The position numbers and the translations under genes are program-made. The notes beneath the pieces are model-generated. The model was given only the letters and a program-made list of their open reading frames with translations. It had not been told where the DNA came from and did not search any database. A stretch of 7,162 bases of DNA, from NCBI GenBank assembly GCA_017960065.1, contig JAGCZK010000161.1, forward strand, positions 1 to 7,162. The letters are read 5' to 3'. Origin of the DNA: Paludibacteraceae bacterium (GTDB taxonomy: Bacteria > Bacteroidota > Bacteroidia > Bacteroidales > Paludibacteraceae). Shown here one piece after another: positions 1 through 6,163 of this stretch; position 1 is the stretch's first letter; the number at the start of each line of letters is the position of its first letter.

Positions 1-502
1 CCTGACGGGCCGTAAAATCATCGTCGATACCTACGGTGGCAAGGGAGCGCACGGTGGTGGCGCCTTCTCGGGCAAGGACCCCTCGAAGGTGGACCGCTCG
101 GCGGCTTACGCCACGCGTCACATCGCCCGCAACCTGGTGGCTGCCGGAGTGGCCGACGAGGTGCTGGTGCAAGTGGCCTACGCCATTGGGGTGGCCAAAC
201 CGATGAATATCTTCGTCAATACCTACGGTACTTGCAAAGTGAAGTTTACGGATGCCGAAATCGCCGACAAGGTGGCTGGAATTTTCGATATGCGCCCTTA
301 CGCCATCGAACAGCGGCTCAAACTGCGTGCGCCGATTTATTCCGAAACGGCGGCTTACGGACACTTTGGCCGCAAGAACGAGGTGGTGCACAAACGCTTC
401 ACCGACGATCGTGGCAAGGTGGTGTTCGACGCCGATGTCGAATTGTTCACCTGGGAAAAGGAAGACATGGTGCCGGCGGTGAAAAAGGCGTTCGGTTTGT
501 AA
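1..502 (+). CDS. metK: S-adenosylmethionine synthase, C-terminal part (5' end outside window)
   Basis: MetK makes S-adenosylmethionine from methionine and ATP in the cytosol. About 166 C-terminal codons are present, read from base 2 to the TAA at 500-502; the start lies left of the window. The segment contains the conserved family signature GGGAFSGKD within VDTYGG...GKDPSKVDRSAAYA (about bases 26-115). This glycine-rich stretch is the second PROSITE-type MetK motif and helps bind the triphosphate. The C-terminus, with an ELFTWEKED stretch and a final AFGL, looks like Bacteroidota MetK. The reading frame is intact. It is the only plus-strand gene and converges on the DUF3108 gene. Its product uses methionine, which the metY product supplies the precursor for, but the two genes are on opposite strands and are not an operon. 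Identification is very secure. Confidence 0.97.
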   Translation, partial: LTGRKIIVDTYGGKGAHGGGAFSGKDPSKVDRSAAYATRHIARNLVAAGVADEVLVQVAYAIGVAKPMNIFVNTYGTCKVKFTDAEIADKVAGIFDMRPYAIEQRLKLRAPIYSETAAYGHFGRKNEVVHKRFTDDRGKVVFDADVELFTWEKEDMVPAVKKAFGL

Positions 503-520
503 GCCCTAATCTACCCCTGA

Positions 521-559
521 CCCCTCCTTCTCCCATGCGGCGAGGGAGGGGCTTTTTTT
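521..559 (+). terminator. Rho-independent terminator of metK
   Basis: CCCCTCC at 521-527 pairs with GGAGGGG at 545-551, leaving a 17-nt loop. The stem is followed by C and then seven T at 553-559. It begins 18 bp after the metK stop. On the minus strand the hairpin lacks a following T-run, so it should serve metK only and not the converging DUF3108 gene. The CCCCTGACCCCTCC...GGGAGGGG wording resembles GC-rich boilerplate repeats found between genes in many genomes, so it may be one copy of a dispersed element. Confidence 0.75.
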
Positions 560-563
560 GTCC

Positions 564-1388
564 TTACCGTTGTTTGAAGATTTTGTCCGTCGGTTCTTTC
601 AGCCGGGTGCGGCTCAACAGATCGACCATGGCGTAGCCGACTTTGAGCTTGGCTTCGGCATGCACGATGATGTGCGAGGGGTCGGTCGAGAGGTAAATGG
701 TGACCGGGTTTTCGCGCGAGAACAGGGCCCCTTCCGAAACATCGAACACCAGTTTGTGGCATTGGTAGGTTTCGCCGGTGCGTAGCCGGAGGGTGACGAT
801 TTTCTGATAGGTGATGCTCAGGGTTTCGCAAACGCCTTTGTTGAAGAAGTCGAATGCGTACGACTCGCCTTCGTGCGCTTCTTCAAAGGGAAAGTTGCGC
901 AGCCGGTAAACCAGGCTTAGGGCGTCCATGGGACACGCACCGACAAACAGAAAGATGCTGTCGAGCACCTGGCCGTTGCGAAACTCGTAGGCGTCGAGCA
1001 GCATGGAGTCGCCGACGTAGGCAAAGTGGTACTCCTTCTGGCCGTGGTATTTGCGCTCGAAATCGTGTTCGTAATAGTAGTCGGGCATCAGGTCGGCGCA
1101 GCGCAGATGCACGTAAAAGCTGTCGTGCAGGCCGAAAAAGTTGAGCATGGTCTTTTGCGTCTCGCCCGTGGCCAGAATGCTGAAGACCGAATCTCCCTCA
1201 TAGATATTCTGAAACAGTTCGGTTTTGAGGTACAGCCGGTCGATTTTCATCGAACCCAGCTGAAAGTAGGCGGAATACTCCAGGCATTCGCCGTCTTGCA
1301 GGCTGCTGCAGGCCATGGGGCATTGCGGCGTGTAGGCCAGCGCAAACAGGCTGGTAAGCAGTATTCCAAGGCAAATCAGGCGTTTCAT
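564..1388 (-). CDS. DUF3108 domain-containing exported protein
   Basis: Predicted 274-residue protein of unknown biochemical function. Residues 1-18 look like a Sec signal peptide (MKR, then a hydrophobic stretch ending in ALA), with likely signal peptidase I cleavage near residue 18. No lipobox is present, so a soluble periplasmic protein is expected. The mature part has the DUF3108 layout: DGECLEYSAYFQLG near 32-45, the central MDALSLVYRLRN at 154-165, then GETYQCHKLVF at 205-215 and the closing YLSTDPSHIIVHAEAKLKVG at 232-251. Family members are thought to be beta-rich envelope proteins. The ATG overlaps the TGA of the upstream lipoprotein gene by 4 bp (ATGA, 1385-1388), so translational coupling and a shared mRNA are likely. 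I see no T-run terminator after its TAA at 564-566. The family assignment rests on motif recognition only. Confidence 0.85.
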   Translation of the reverse strand: MKRLICLGILLTSLFALAYTPQCPMACSSLQDGECLEYSAYFQLGSMKIDRLYLKTELFQNIYEGDSVFSILATGETQKTMLNFFGLHDSFYVHLRCADLMPDYYYEHDFERKYHGQKEYHFAYVGDSMLLDAYEFRNGQVLDSIFLFVGACPMDALSLVYRLRNFPFEEAHEGESYAFDFFNKGVCETLSITYQKIVTLRLRTGETYQCHKLVFDVSEGALFSRENPVTIYLSTDPSHIIVHAEAKLKVGYAMVDLLSRTRLKEPTDKIFKQR

Positions 1389-3247
1389 CTCGATTTTCGT
1401 TTATCCAAAGGCCGGTTGTCTTTGTCGGACGGCGTCGCCTGGTATTCCCAGGTCTCTTCCACATCCCAATTGGCACGCAGGTTATAGGTCTTGGGGCAGT
1501 AATACATGGTTTCGGGCTGGCGGCGGTCCTTGATCGAGCCGGTATCCCATTGGCCGTTGTCATTTTCGTCGAGGTACATGCGCAACTTGTAGTTGCCCGG
1601 TTTTTTGTCGTAGAAGGCCGCCTCACCGTCTTCCAACCGTTGCACTTCGACCACCGTGCCTTTGTCGTCAAGCAACTCGAGAATCGCGTGTTCGGGGGTG
1701 GGCAGGGGTTTGACAAACAGGTTGGCATAGTCTTCTTCGCGGGTAAACTGGAAGGGTTTGCTGAAGCGGTCGGCCGGTTTGCCGTACAGGCTCCGGATGC
1801 CGAGGCTGTCCACCTGTATTTTGTACGTTTTGTCGGGAGAGGTTTCCTCTTCGGGCCAGATGCGCAGCAGCATCGGACAGTCGGGGTCGTCGGGCGACAG
1901 CTGGCAGCGGATGGGCAGCCAGACACTGTCGTTTTCCTGAACATACAGGTGAATGGTACTGGTGTCGGGTACAACGATGGGTTCGTTGAAAACCAGGCGG
2001 ATGCTGTCGAAATAATCGAGTTTGTTTTGAAGGTTATGGGTAAAGCTGAGTTTCGGCAAGGAGGACTTGCTTTCGTCGGACGCCTCGTTTTTCTTGCCCG
2101 AGCGGTTGCGTTGCCCGGAACTGCCCGAAGAAACGGCTTTCTTTTTTCGGAAGACCAGGCGGATGCTGTCGCAGCGAAGCGAGTCGGCACCGTCTTGGCC
2201 GAGGCTGGGGTAGCGGAGGGCTAAGCGCAGCGTGTCGCGGGCGATAAGGGCGCTGTCGGTAATCCAGTAGAGCAGCGAGTCTTTGCGGGTGTTCTTCTCG
2301 CGAATGTACCAAGGCTCGTTGACGGTGGTGTCGAGCAATTGGATTTCGGGCAACTCGTCCAAGGCATCGGTAAAGATCAGGTTGAAGCGTTCGCGGAGTT
2401 CGCGCGTCGAGCGGGTGTACTTTTTGTACGAGCTGGGTTCTTTGAATACGCGCAATTCCAACTCTGCCGGGCCGAAGACCGTGTATTGCTGTGTTATCAC
2501 GCTGTCAACGACGGTTTTGGCCGTATCCGCCCAAAGCGTGTCGATGGTGGCGTGGATGTGTACGTAGGGTTGGACGGTGCTGTCCGAAAAGGCGACGTAT
2601 GCTCCGGCTTGTGCGTAGTGGAACACGCCCTGCATGTCTTGTATGGCGTAGAGGCTGTAGGTTCCTTCGCGGATGCCGTCGATGGTGAACCGCCCTTCCT
2701 TGTCGGTCACTCCGATACGGTCGAAGGCCGTGGTGGCAAACGTGCTGTCCGTTTCGGAGGCATAGATGCCGACGGTGATACGCTCCACCGGCTCCAGGGT
2801 CATGGCATCGACCACCTTGCCCTGAATGAGCAGGCTGTCGAGGGTGTTTCCGGTCGAAAACAGGAACCGGTAGTTTTTGAGGGCGTTCCCTTCGGTATAA
2901 TCGACAATGGAGTTGCCGAAGTTGATGGAGTAGGAGGTTTCGGGCAACAGGGTGTCCTGGAAGCTGACAACCGCTTTCCGTCCGATGGCCTTTACGCTCG
3001 GACGGCTTTCCTGCGGTGGCGAAACCACCACGTTTTGCATGGGGTTGTCGATGGAAATGTTCTCGTTAAAGTCGATGGTGATGGAGGTGCCCTTAAATCC
3101 GGTCGTTCCGTTTTTGGGCGAAGACTTGACTACGCTGGGCGGAGTTTCGTCCTTGGGGCCGCCTTGCGGACCGCTGCCACGGTTGGCGCATTGGCACAGC
3201 AGCAGCGCGCACCATACGGCAGTAAGATATATGCGGTAATTCTTCAT
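1385..3247 (-). CDS. Bacteroidota Ig-like-domain lipoprotein
   Basis: This 620-residue protein belongs to a conserved but uncharacterised Bacteroidota family. The N-terminus is a lipoprotein-type signal (MKNYR, hydrophobic 6-17), with Cys20 as probable lipidated residue in LLLCQC; Gln at -1 is atypical and Cys18 is a less likely alternative. PQGGPKDETPP (27-37) is the phylum-typical tether. Residues about 33-132 look like an SbsA/Big_5-type Ig domain (TPPSVVKSSPKNG...NFGNSIVDYTEGN). Residues about 137-205 resemble a carboxypeptidase-regulatory-like beta-sandwich (GKVVDAMTLEPV...TDKEGRFTIDGIREGTYSL). A Lys/Ser/Gly-rich linker (367-397) leads to a second Ig-like stretch and a C-terminal block with PGNYKLRMYLDENDNGQWDTG (550-570). 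No acidic residues follow the lipidated Cys closely, so surface export by the known signal is not suggested. It is the first gene of a two-gene operon with the DUF3108 gene. Function is unknown; an envelope structural or binding role is only an inference. Confidence 0.88.
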   Translation of the reverse strand: MKNYRIYLTAVWCALLLCQCANRGSGPQGGPKDETPPSVVKSSPKNGTTGFKGTSITIDFNENISIDNPMQNVVVSPPQESRPSVKAIGRKAVVSFQDTLLPETSYSINFGNSIVDYTEGNALKNYRFLFSTGNTLDSLLIQGKVVDAMTLEPVERITVGIYASETDSTFATTAFDRIGVTDKEGRFTIDGIREGTYSLYAIQDMQGVFHYAQAGAYVAFSDSTVQPYVHIHATIDTLWADTAKTVVDSVITQQYTVFGPAELELRVFKEPSSYKKYTRSTRELRERFNLIFTDALDELPEIQLLDTTVNEPWYIREKNTRKDSLLYWITDSALIARDTLRLALRYPSLGQDGADSLRCDSIRLVFRKKKAVSSGSSGQRNRSGKKNEASDESKSSLPKLSFTHNLQNKLDYFDSIRLVFNEPIVVPDTSTIHLYVQENDSVWLPIRCQLSPDDPDCPMLLRIWPEEETSPDKTYKIQVDSLGIRSLYGKPADRFSKPFQFTREEDYANLFVKPLPTPEHAILELLDDKGTVVEVQRLEDGEAAFYDKKPGNYKLRMYLDENDNGQWDTGSIKDRRQPETMYYCPKTYNLRANWDVEETWEYQATPSDKDNRPLDKRKSR

Positions 3248-3255
3248 ACGGAAAG

Positions 3256-3263
3256 CAAAGATA
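3256..3263 (-). promoter_or_regulatory. Predicted -7 promoter element of the lipoprotein-DUF3108 operon
   Basis: The minus strand reads TATCTTTG, a perfect match to the Bacteroides TAnnTTTG -7 consensus, 8 nt before the ATG at 3247. The start point would fall only a few bases before the start codon, giving a very short leader without a Shine-Dalgarno. No good TTTG -33 element is visible. An A6-GA-T6 tract (3265-3278) lies directly upstream and could bend DNA or act like an UP element. Confidence 0.6.
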
Positions 3264-3311
3264 TAAAAAATCTTTTTTCGGTATGGAAGTTCCGCCTATT
3301 TTGTGGTGAAA

Positions 3312-3734
3312 TTATATCCAAAGCGCTTCATCGCGCGTCATCAGGTCGGCCAGTGTGATGCTGCTCAAAAAGCCGGTGATCTTCGCCTCCAGCTGTTTCC
3401 ACAAGGGGAGGGTGGGGCAGCTGGCCTTGCGCGGGCAGTCGGGGCCTTGGCAGTCGAGGCAGGCCACCGGGGCCAGCGAGCCTTCGGTCAGCAGCAGGAT
3501 TTCGCCGATGGGGTATTGGTCGGTCGGGCGGGTCAGCCGGTAGCCGCCGCCTTTGCCGTGCACGCCTTCGACCATCCCGCTTTTGGACAGGAGGGTCATG
3601 ATACTTTCAAGATACTTTTGCGAGATTTCCTGCCGCTCCGAAATGTCTTTTAGCCGGACGAAGCCCGCTTCGTGCTGTTGGGCCAAATCCACCATCACGC
3701 GGATGGCATATCTTCCTCGGGTTGAAATTTTCAT
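3312..3734 (-). CDS. Rrf2-family transcriptional regulator (IscR/CymR-like)
   Basis: A 140-residue winged-helix DNA-binding protein of normal Rrf2 length. The ATG at 3734 is chosen because MKISTRGRYAIRVMVDLA is the typical Rrf2 N-terminus; the open frame upstream to 3788 runs through a leader hairpin and lacks family similarity. The helix-turn-helix lies near 26-50 (VRLKDISERQEISQKYLESI) and the wing at 57-68 (GVHGKGGGYRLT). Cys92, Cys95, Cys100 and Cys106 follow. The C100-x5-C106 spacing equals that of the second and third Fe-S ligands of IscR, so Fe-S binding or thiol sensing is plausible. The gene follows cysK by 89 bp and metY before that. Family knowledge: CymR of Bacillus is an Rrf2 repressor of cysteine metabolism that works in complex with CysK. 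Regulation of metY-cysK and of itself is therefore a reasonable inference. Iron-sulfur or nitric-oxide sensing remain alternatives. Confidence 0.93.
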   Translation of the reverse strand: MKISTRGRYAIRVMVDLAQQHEAGFVRLKDISERQEISQKYLESIMTLLSKSGMVEGVHGKGGGYRLTRPTDQYPIGEILLLTEGSLAPVACLDCQGPDCPRKASCPTLPLWKQLEAKITGFLSSITLADLMTRDEALWI

Positions 3735-3751
3735 TTTAAGCGAATGTATGT

Positions 3752-3803
3752 TGATGCACACAAGCCGTGTTGCCTCGAAAAGCAACACAGCTTGCTGGCA
3801 TCA
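3752..3803 (-). promoter_or_regulatory. Stable 5'-leader stem-loop of the rrf2 mRNA
   Basis: Arms 3752-3773 and 3782-3803 are inverted repeats with no bulges: 18 of 22 positions are complementary in DNA. As minus-strand RNA, 6 outer pairs (UGAUGC/GCAUCA) are followed by a 2x2 internal loop. Then come 14 continuous pairs (GCAAGCUGUGUUGC with GCAACACGGCUUGU) around the loop UUUUCGAG. Two of those pairs are G-U only in this strand's RNA; in plus-strand RNA they would be C-A mismatches. The outermost base falls about where the TATCTTTG promoter would start transcription, and the hairpin ends 17 nt before the ATG. No T-run follows, so it is not a terminator. It could stabilise the mRNA, tune translation, or act as a DNA dyad bound by the regulator. 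Confidence 0.6.
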
Positions 3804-3807
3804 GTTA

Positions 3808-3838
3808 CAAAGATACGGAATTTTTATTCCGCAAACAA
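3808..3838 (-). promoter_or_regulatory. Predicted rrf2 promoter, -33 and -7 elements
   Basis: The minus strand carries TTGTTTG (3838-3832), a 16-bp spacer and TATCTTTG (3815-3808). These fit the Bacteroides -33 TTG/TTTG and -7 TAnnTTTG consensus. The predicted start lies around 3800-3803, giving a leader of roughly 70 nt. The -33 element lies inside the last codons of cysK, so rrf2 can be transcribed on its own as well as by read-through from metY-cysK. Confidence 0.65.
3816..3831. promoter_or_regulatory. Palindrome filling the rrf2 promoter spacer (candidate operator)
   Basis: CGGAAT at 3816-3821 and ATTCCG at 3826-3831 are perfect inverted repeats around TTTT. The 16 bp lie exactly between TTTG and TATCTTTG on the minus strand, where a bound protein would block RNA polymerase. 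The site also covers the cysK TAA stop (3824-3826). As RNA it gives a 6-bp stem followed by UAUCUUUG, so a weak cysK terminator is an alternative reading. Confidence 0.5.
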
Positions 3839-4756
3839 GGGGGTGCTCAAGTAACGGTCGCCGGTGTCGGGCAAAAGTACCACAATGGTTTTGCCTTTGT
3901 TCTCTTCTTTTTTGGCGAGTTCGATGCCGGCCCAGGCGGCGGCACCGCTCGAAATGCCGACCAAAACGCCTTCTTTCTGGCCGATGAGTTTGCCTGTGGC
4001 GAAGGCGTCTTCGTTTTGTACCGCGATGATCTGGTCGTACACGGTCGTGTCAAGCACATCGGGTACAAATCCGGCACCAATGCCTTGGATCTTGTGCGCT
4101 CCTGCCACGCCGGTCGAAAGAACTGCCGAGCTGGCGGGTTCTACGGCCACCACTTGGACGTTGGCTTTCTTGCCTTTGAGGTATTGGCCCACGCCGGTAA
4201 TCGTGCCGCCAGTGCCTACGCCGGCCACAAAGATATCCACTTTGCCGTCGGTGTCCTCGTAAATTTCGGGACCGGTGTTTTCGCGGTGGGCCTGGGGGTT
4301 GGCCGGGTTGACAAATTGGCCCGGGATGAAGCTGTCGGGGATTTCGGCAGCCAGTTCGTTGGCTTTTGCGATGGCGCCTTTCATGCCTTTGGCACCTTCG
4401 CTCAACACCAGTTCGGCTCCGTAGGCCTTCATCAGCTGGCGGCGTTCGACACTCATGGTGTCGGGCATGACGATGATGATGCGGTAGCCGCGCGCGGCCG
4501 CCACGCTGGCCAGGCCGATGCCGGTGTTGCCCGAGGTCGGTTCGATGATGACCGAACCCGGTTTCAGTTTGCCCGATTTTTCGGCGTCGTCGAGCATGGC
4601 TTTGGCTATGCGGTCTTTGACCGAGCCGGCGGGGTTGAAGTACTCCAGTTTGGCCAGCAGTTTGGCTTTCAATCCGAATTCTTTTTCGATGTGCGTCAAC
4701 TCCAGCAGGGGAGTTTTGCCGATGAGTTGATCGGCCGAAGTGTAAATCTTTGCCAT
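3824..4756 (-). CDS. cysK: Cysteine synthase A (O-acetylserine sulfhydrylase)
   Basis: CysK is a PLP enzyme that makes cysteine from O-acetylserine and sulfide in the cytosol. The 310-residue length is normal. It has the substrate-side start LIGKTPLLEL (11-20), the PLP Schiff-base Lys47 in NPAGSVKDR, the substrate-binding loop TSGNTG (74-79), the PLP-phosphate loop GTGGT (181-185), and SSGAA (269-273) with the Ser that contacts the pyridine nitrogen. All key residues are present. The ATG at 4756 starts the standard MAKIY N-terminus; no Shine-Dalgarno is visible, which is usual for the phylum. It lies 27 bp after metY and is probably co-transcribed with it, with rrf2 following. In other bacteria CysK also binds CysE and, in Bacillus, the Rrf2 regulator CymR, which makes its position beside an Rrf2 gene notable. 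CysM is a less likely alternative. Confidence 0.96.
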   Translation of the reverse strand: MAKIYTSADQLIGKTPLLELTHIEKEFGLKAKLLAKLEYFNPAGSVKDRIAKAMLDDAEKSGKLKPGSVIIEPTSGNTGIGLASVAAARGYRIIIVMPDTMSVERRQLMKAYGAELVLSEGAKGMKGAIAKANELAAEIPDSFIPGQFVNPANPQAHRENTGPEIYEDTDGKVDIFVAGVGTGGTITGVGQYLKGKKANVQVVAVEPASSAVLSTGVAGAHKIQGIGAGFVPDVLDTTVYDQIIAVQNEDAFATGKLIGQKEGVLVGISSGAAAWAGIELAKKEENKGKTIVVLLPDTGDRYLSTPLFAE

Positions 4757-4783
4757 AGTGACTATATTTTTGATGTTGTTTTG

Positions 4784-6073
4784 TTATTTGATGCTTTCAA
4801 ATCCGTGTTTGAGGTCTTCGATAATGTCGTCGATGTGTTCGGTACCGATCGACAGGCGGACGGTGTTGGGCTTGATGCTGGCTTTGAGCAGCTCCTCCCC
4901 GCTGAGTTGCGAGTGGGTGGTGCTGGCCGGGTGGATAACCAGCGACTTGACGTCGGCCACGTTGGCCAAAAGCGAGAACAGTTCCAAACTTTCGGTAAAC
5001 TTCTTCGCGTCTTCGGCCGAGCCCTTCACTTCGAAGGTGAAGATGGATCCGGCTCCGTGCTTAAAGTACTGCTGGTAAAGCGTTTGGGCTTTGCCGCTGG
5101 CCAGTGACGGGTGGTTTACACGTTCGACCTGCGGGTGGTTTTTCAAGAAATCCACTACCTTAAGCGCATTTTCGACATGCCGTTCCACGCGAAGCGACAG
5201 GGTTTCGAGCCCCTGAATGAGCAGGAAGGAGTTGAAGGGCGAAATGGTAGCCCCCTGGTCTCTCATGAGGGTGGTGCGGGCCTTGAGAATGTAGGCTAAG
5301 TTGCCGCAGGCTTGGGTAAACACAACGCCGTGGTACGAGGGGTTGGGTTTTGACAGGCCGGGGAATTTGTCGTTCTGCGCCCAGTCGAACTTGCCGGCGT
5401 CCACGATGACACCGCCCATCACACTGCCGTGGCCTCCGATGAATTTGGTGGCCGAGTGTACGACAATGTCCACGCCGTATTCGATCGGACGGAGCAGGTA
5501 GGGGGTGGCAAACGTGTTGTCCACGATAAACGGAATACCGTTGCGGTGCGCAATGTCGGCGATGGCCTTCAGGTCGATGACATCCGAGTTGGGGTTGCCG
5601 AGGGTTTCGGCGTACAGCAGTTTGGTGTTGGGCCGGATGGCTTTCTCGAAATTGGCCGGATCGGAAGGATCGACAAACGTGGTGCTGAGTCCTTGCTCGC
5701 GCAGGGTGTTTTGCAAAAGGTTGTAGGTGCCGCCGTACAGGTTGACCGAAGAGACAATGTGGTCGCCTGCGGTCGCAATGTTCTGGATGGCGTATGAAAT
5801 GGCGGCCGAACCGCTGGCGGTGGCCAGGGCGGCGGCGCCCCCTTCGAGTGCGGCGATGCGTTTTTCGAACACGTCGGAGGTTGGGTTCATCAAGCGGGTG
5901 TAGATGTTGCCCCCTTCGGTGAGTCCGAAGCGGCCGGCTGCTTGTGCCGAGTCTTTGAACACATACGAAGTAGTGGCGTAAATGGGTACTGCGCGCGCGT
6001 CCGTTGCGCTGTCGGGTTGTTCTTGGCCGACGTGTACTTGCAGCGTTTCGAATTTGTAATTTTTCTGAGCCAT
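4784..6073 (-). CDS. metY: O-acetylhomoserine sulfhydrylase (O-acetylhomoserine aminocarboxypropyltransferase)
   Basis: This PLP enzyme of the Cys/Met metabolism family converts O-acetylhomoserine and sulfide into homocysteine, the direct-sulfhydrylation route to methionine. The protein is 429 residues, normal for MetY and longer than the roughly 380-400 residues of MetB/MetC types. Visible features are YTRLMNPT (58-65), with the Tyr-Thr-Arg that contacts PLP phosphate of the neighbouring subunit; VDNTFATP (184-191), with Asp185 for the pyridine nitrogen; the Schiff-base Lys210 in HSATKFIGGHG; and Arg406 in NTVRLSIG for the substrate carboxylate. The ATG at 6073 is fixed by a perfect AGGAGGT four bases upstream and by family N-termini. 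The frame stays open to a GTG at 6136, but that extension is leader sequence (Asn/Lys/Thr-rich). It is first in the metY-cysK(-rrf2) unit. A role on O-succinylhomoserine cannot be excluded from sequence. Confidence 0.95.
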   Translation of the reverse strand: MAQKNYKFETLQVHVGQEQPDSATDARAVPIYATTSYVFKDSAQAAGRFGLTEGGNIYTRLMNPTSDVFEKRIAALEGGAAALATASGSAAISYAIQNIATAGDHIVSSVNLYGGTYNLLQNTLREQGLSTTFVDPSDPANFEKAIRPNTKLLYAETLGNPNSDVIDLKAIADIAHRNGIPFIVDNTFATPYLLRPIEYGVDIVVHSATKFIGGHGSVMGGVIVDAGKFDWAQNDKFPGLSKPNPSYHGVVFTQACGNLAYILKARTTLMRDQGATISPFNSFLLIQGLETLSLRVERHVENALKVVDFLKNHPQVERVNHPSLASGKAQTLYQQYFKHGAGSIFTFEVKGSAEDAKKFTESLELFSLLANVADVKSLVIHPASTTHSQLSGEELLKASIKPNTVRLSIGTEHIDDIIEDLKHGFESIK

Positions 6074-6133
6074 GGTGACCTCCTTTTTTTTGTTTGTTTC
6101 TATGTAAATTTTGTTTGTGTTGTTGTTTGTTGA
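6074..6133 (-). promoter_or_regulatory. metY mRNA leader, CAA-rich and unstructured
   Basis: About 60 nt lie between the predicted transcription start and the ATG. Before the Shine-Dalgarno the leader is almost entirely A and C with a few T and a single G (ACAAACAACAACACAAAC at its start), so it cannot fold stably. No riboswitch-like helices are visible in it, which argues against SAM-riboswitch control of this gene. Confidence 0.5.
6078..6084 (-). promoter_or_regulatory. Perfect Shine-Dalgarno of metY
   Basis: The minus strand reads AGGAGGT, followed by CACC and the ATG at 6073. It decides the metY start over the longer open frame. Such a strong site is unusual, because Bacteroidota ribosomes generally make little use of Shine-Dalgarno pairing and no other start in this window has one. 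Confidence 0.8.
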
Positions 6134-6138
6134 CACTG

Positions 6139-6146
6139 CAAAGATA
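6139..6146 (-). promoter_or_regulatory. Predicted -7 promoter element of metY
   Basis: The minus strand reads TATCTTTG, a perfect TAnnTTTG match, with transcription predicted to start near 6132. No clear TTTG is present about 20 bp upstream; the -33 position falls at the edge of the inverted repeat at 6164-6184. A weak -33 combined with an overlapping dyad would suit a regulated promoter. Confidence 0.65.
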
Positions 6147-6163
6147 GAAACAATATTTTTAAT

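Noticed and set aside
1198..2190. A 330-codon minus-strand frame inside the lipoprotein gene
   Set aside because: Its product is Arg/Pro/Thr/Ser-rich low complexity, out of frame with the conserved lipoprotein on the same strand.
2339..3358. A 339-codon plus-strand open frame opposite the lipoprotein gene
   Set aside because: It is a shadow of the lipoprotein reading frame, shows no known domain and crosses the lipoprotein promoter. The same applies to 1550-2224.
3735..3788. N-terminal extension of the Rrf2 protein by 18 residues
   Set aside because: The extension runs through the leader hairpin, and the family start MKISTRGRYA is at 3734.
4228..4235. A further TATCTTTG octamer on the minus strand inside cysK
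   Set aside because: It lies within conserved coding sequence and has no start codon or operon boundary suitably placed downstream; a chance match is likely.
3767..5107. A 446-codon open frame on the plus strand, antisense to cysK and the end of metY
   Set aside because: Cys-K and MetY on the other strand have full families and intact catalytic motifs. The antisense product is a Gly/His/Phe/Val-rich sequence without recognisable domains, as expected from codon bias.
6074..6136. N-terminal extension of MetY to a GTG at 6136
   Set aside because: The extra 21 residues are Asn/Lys/Thr-rich leader translation, the GTG lies at or before the predicted transcription start, and a perfect Shine-Dalgarno serves the ATG at 6073.
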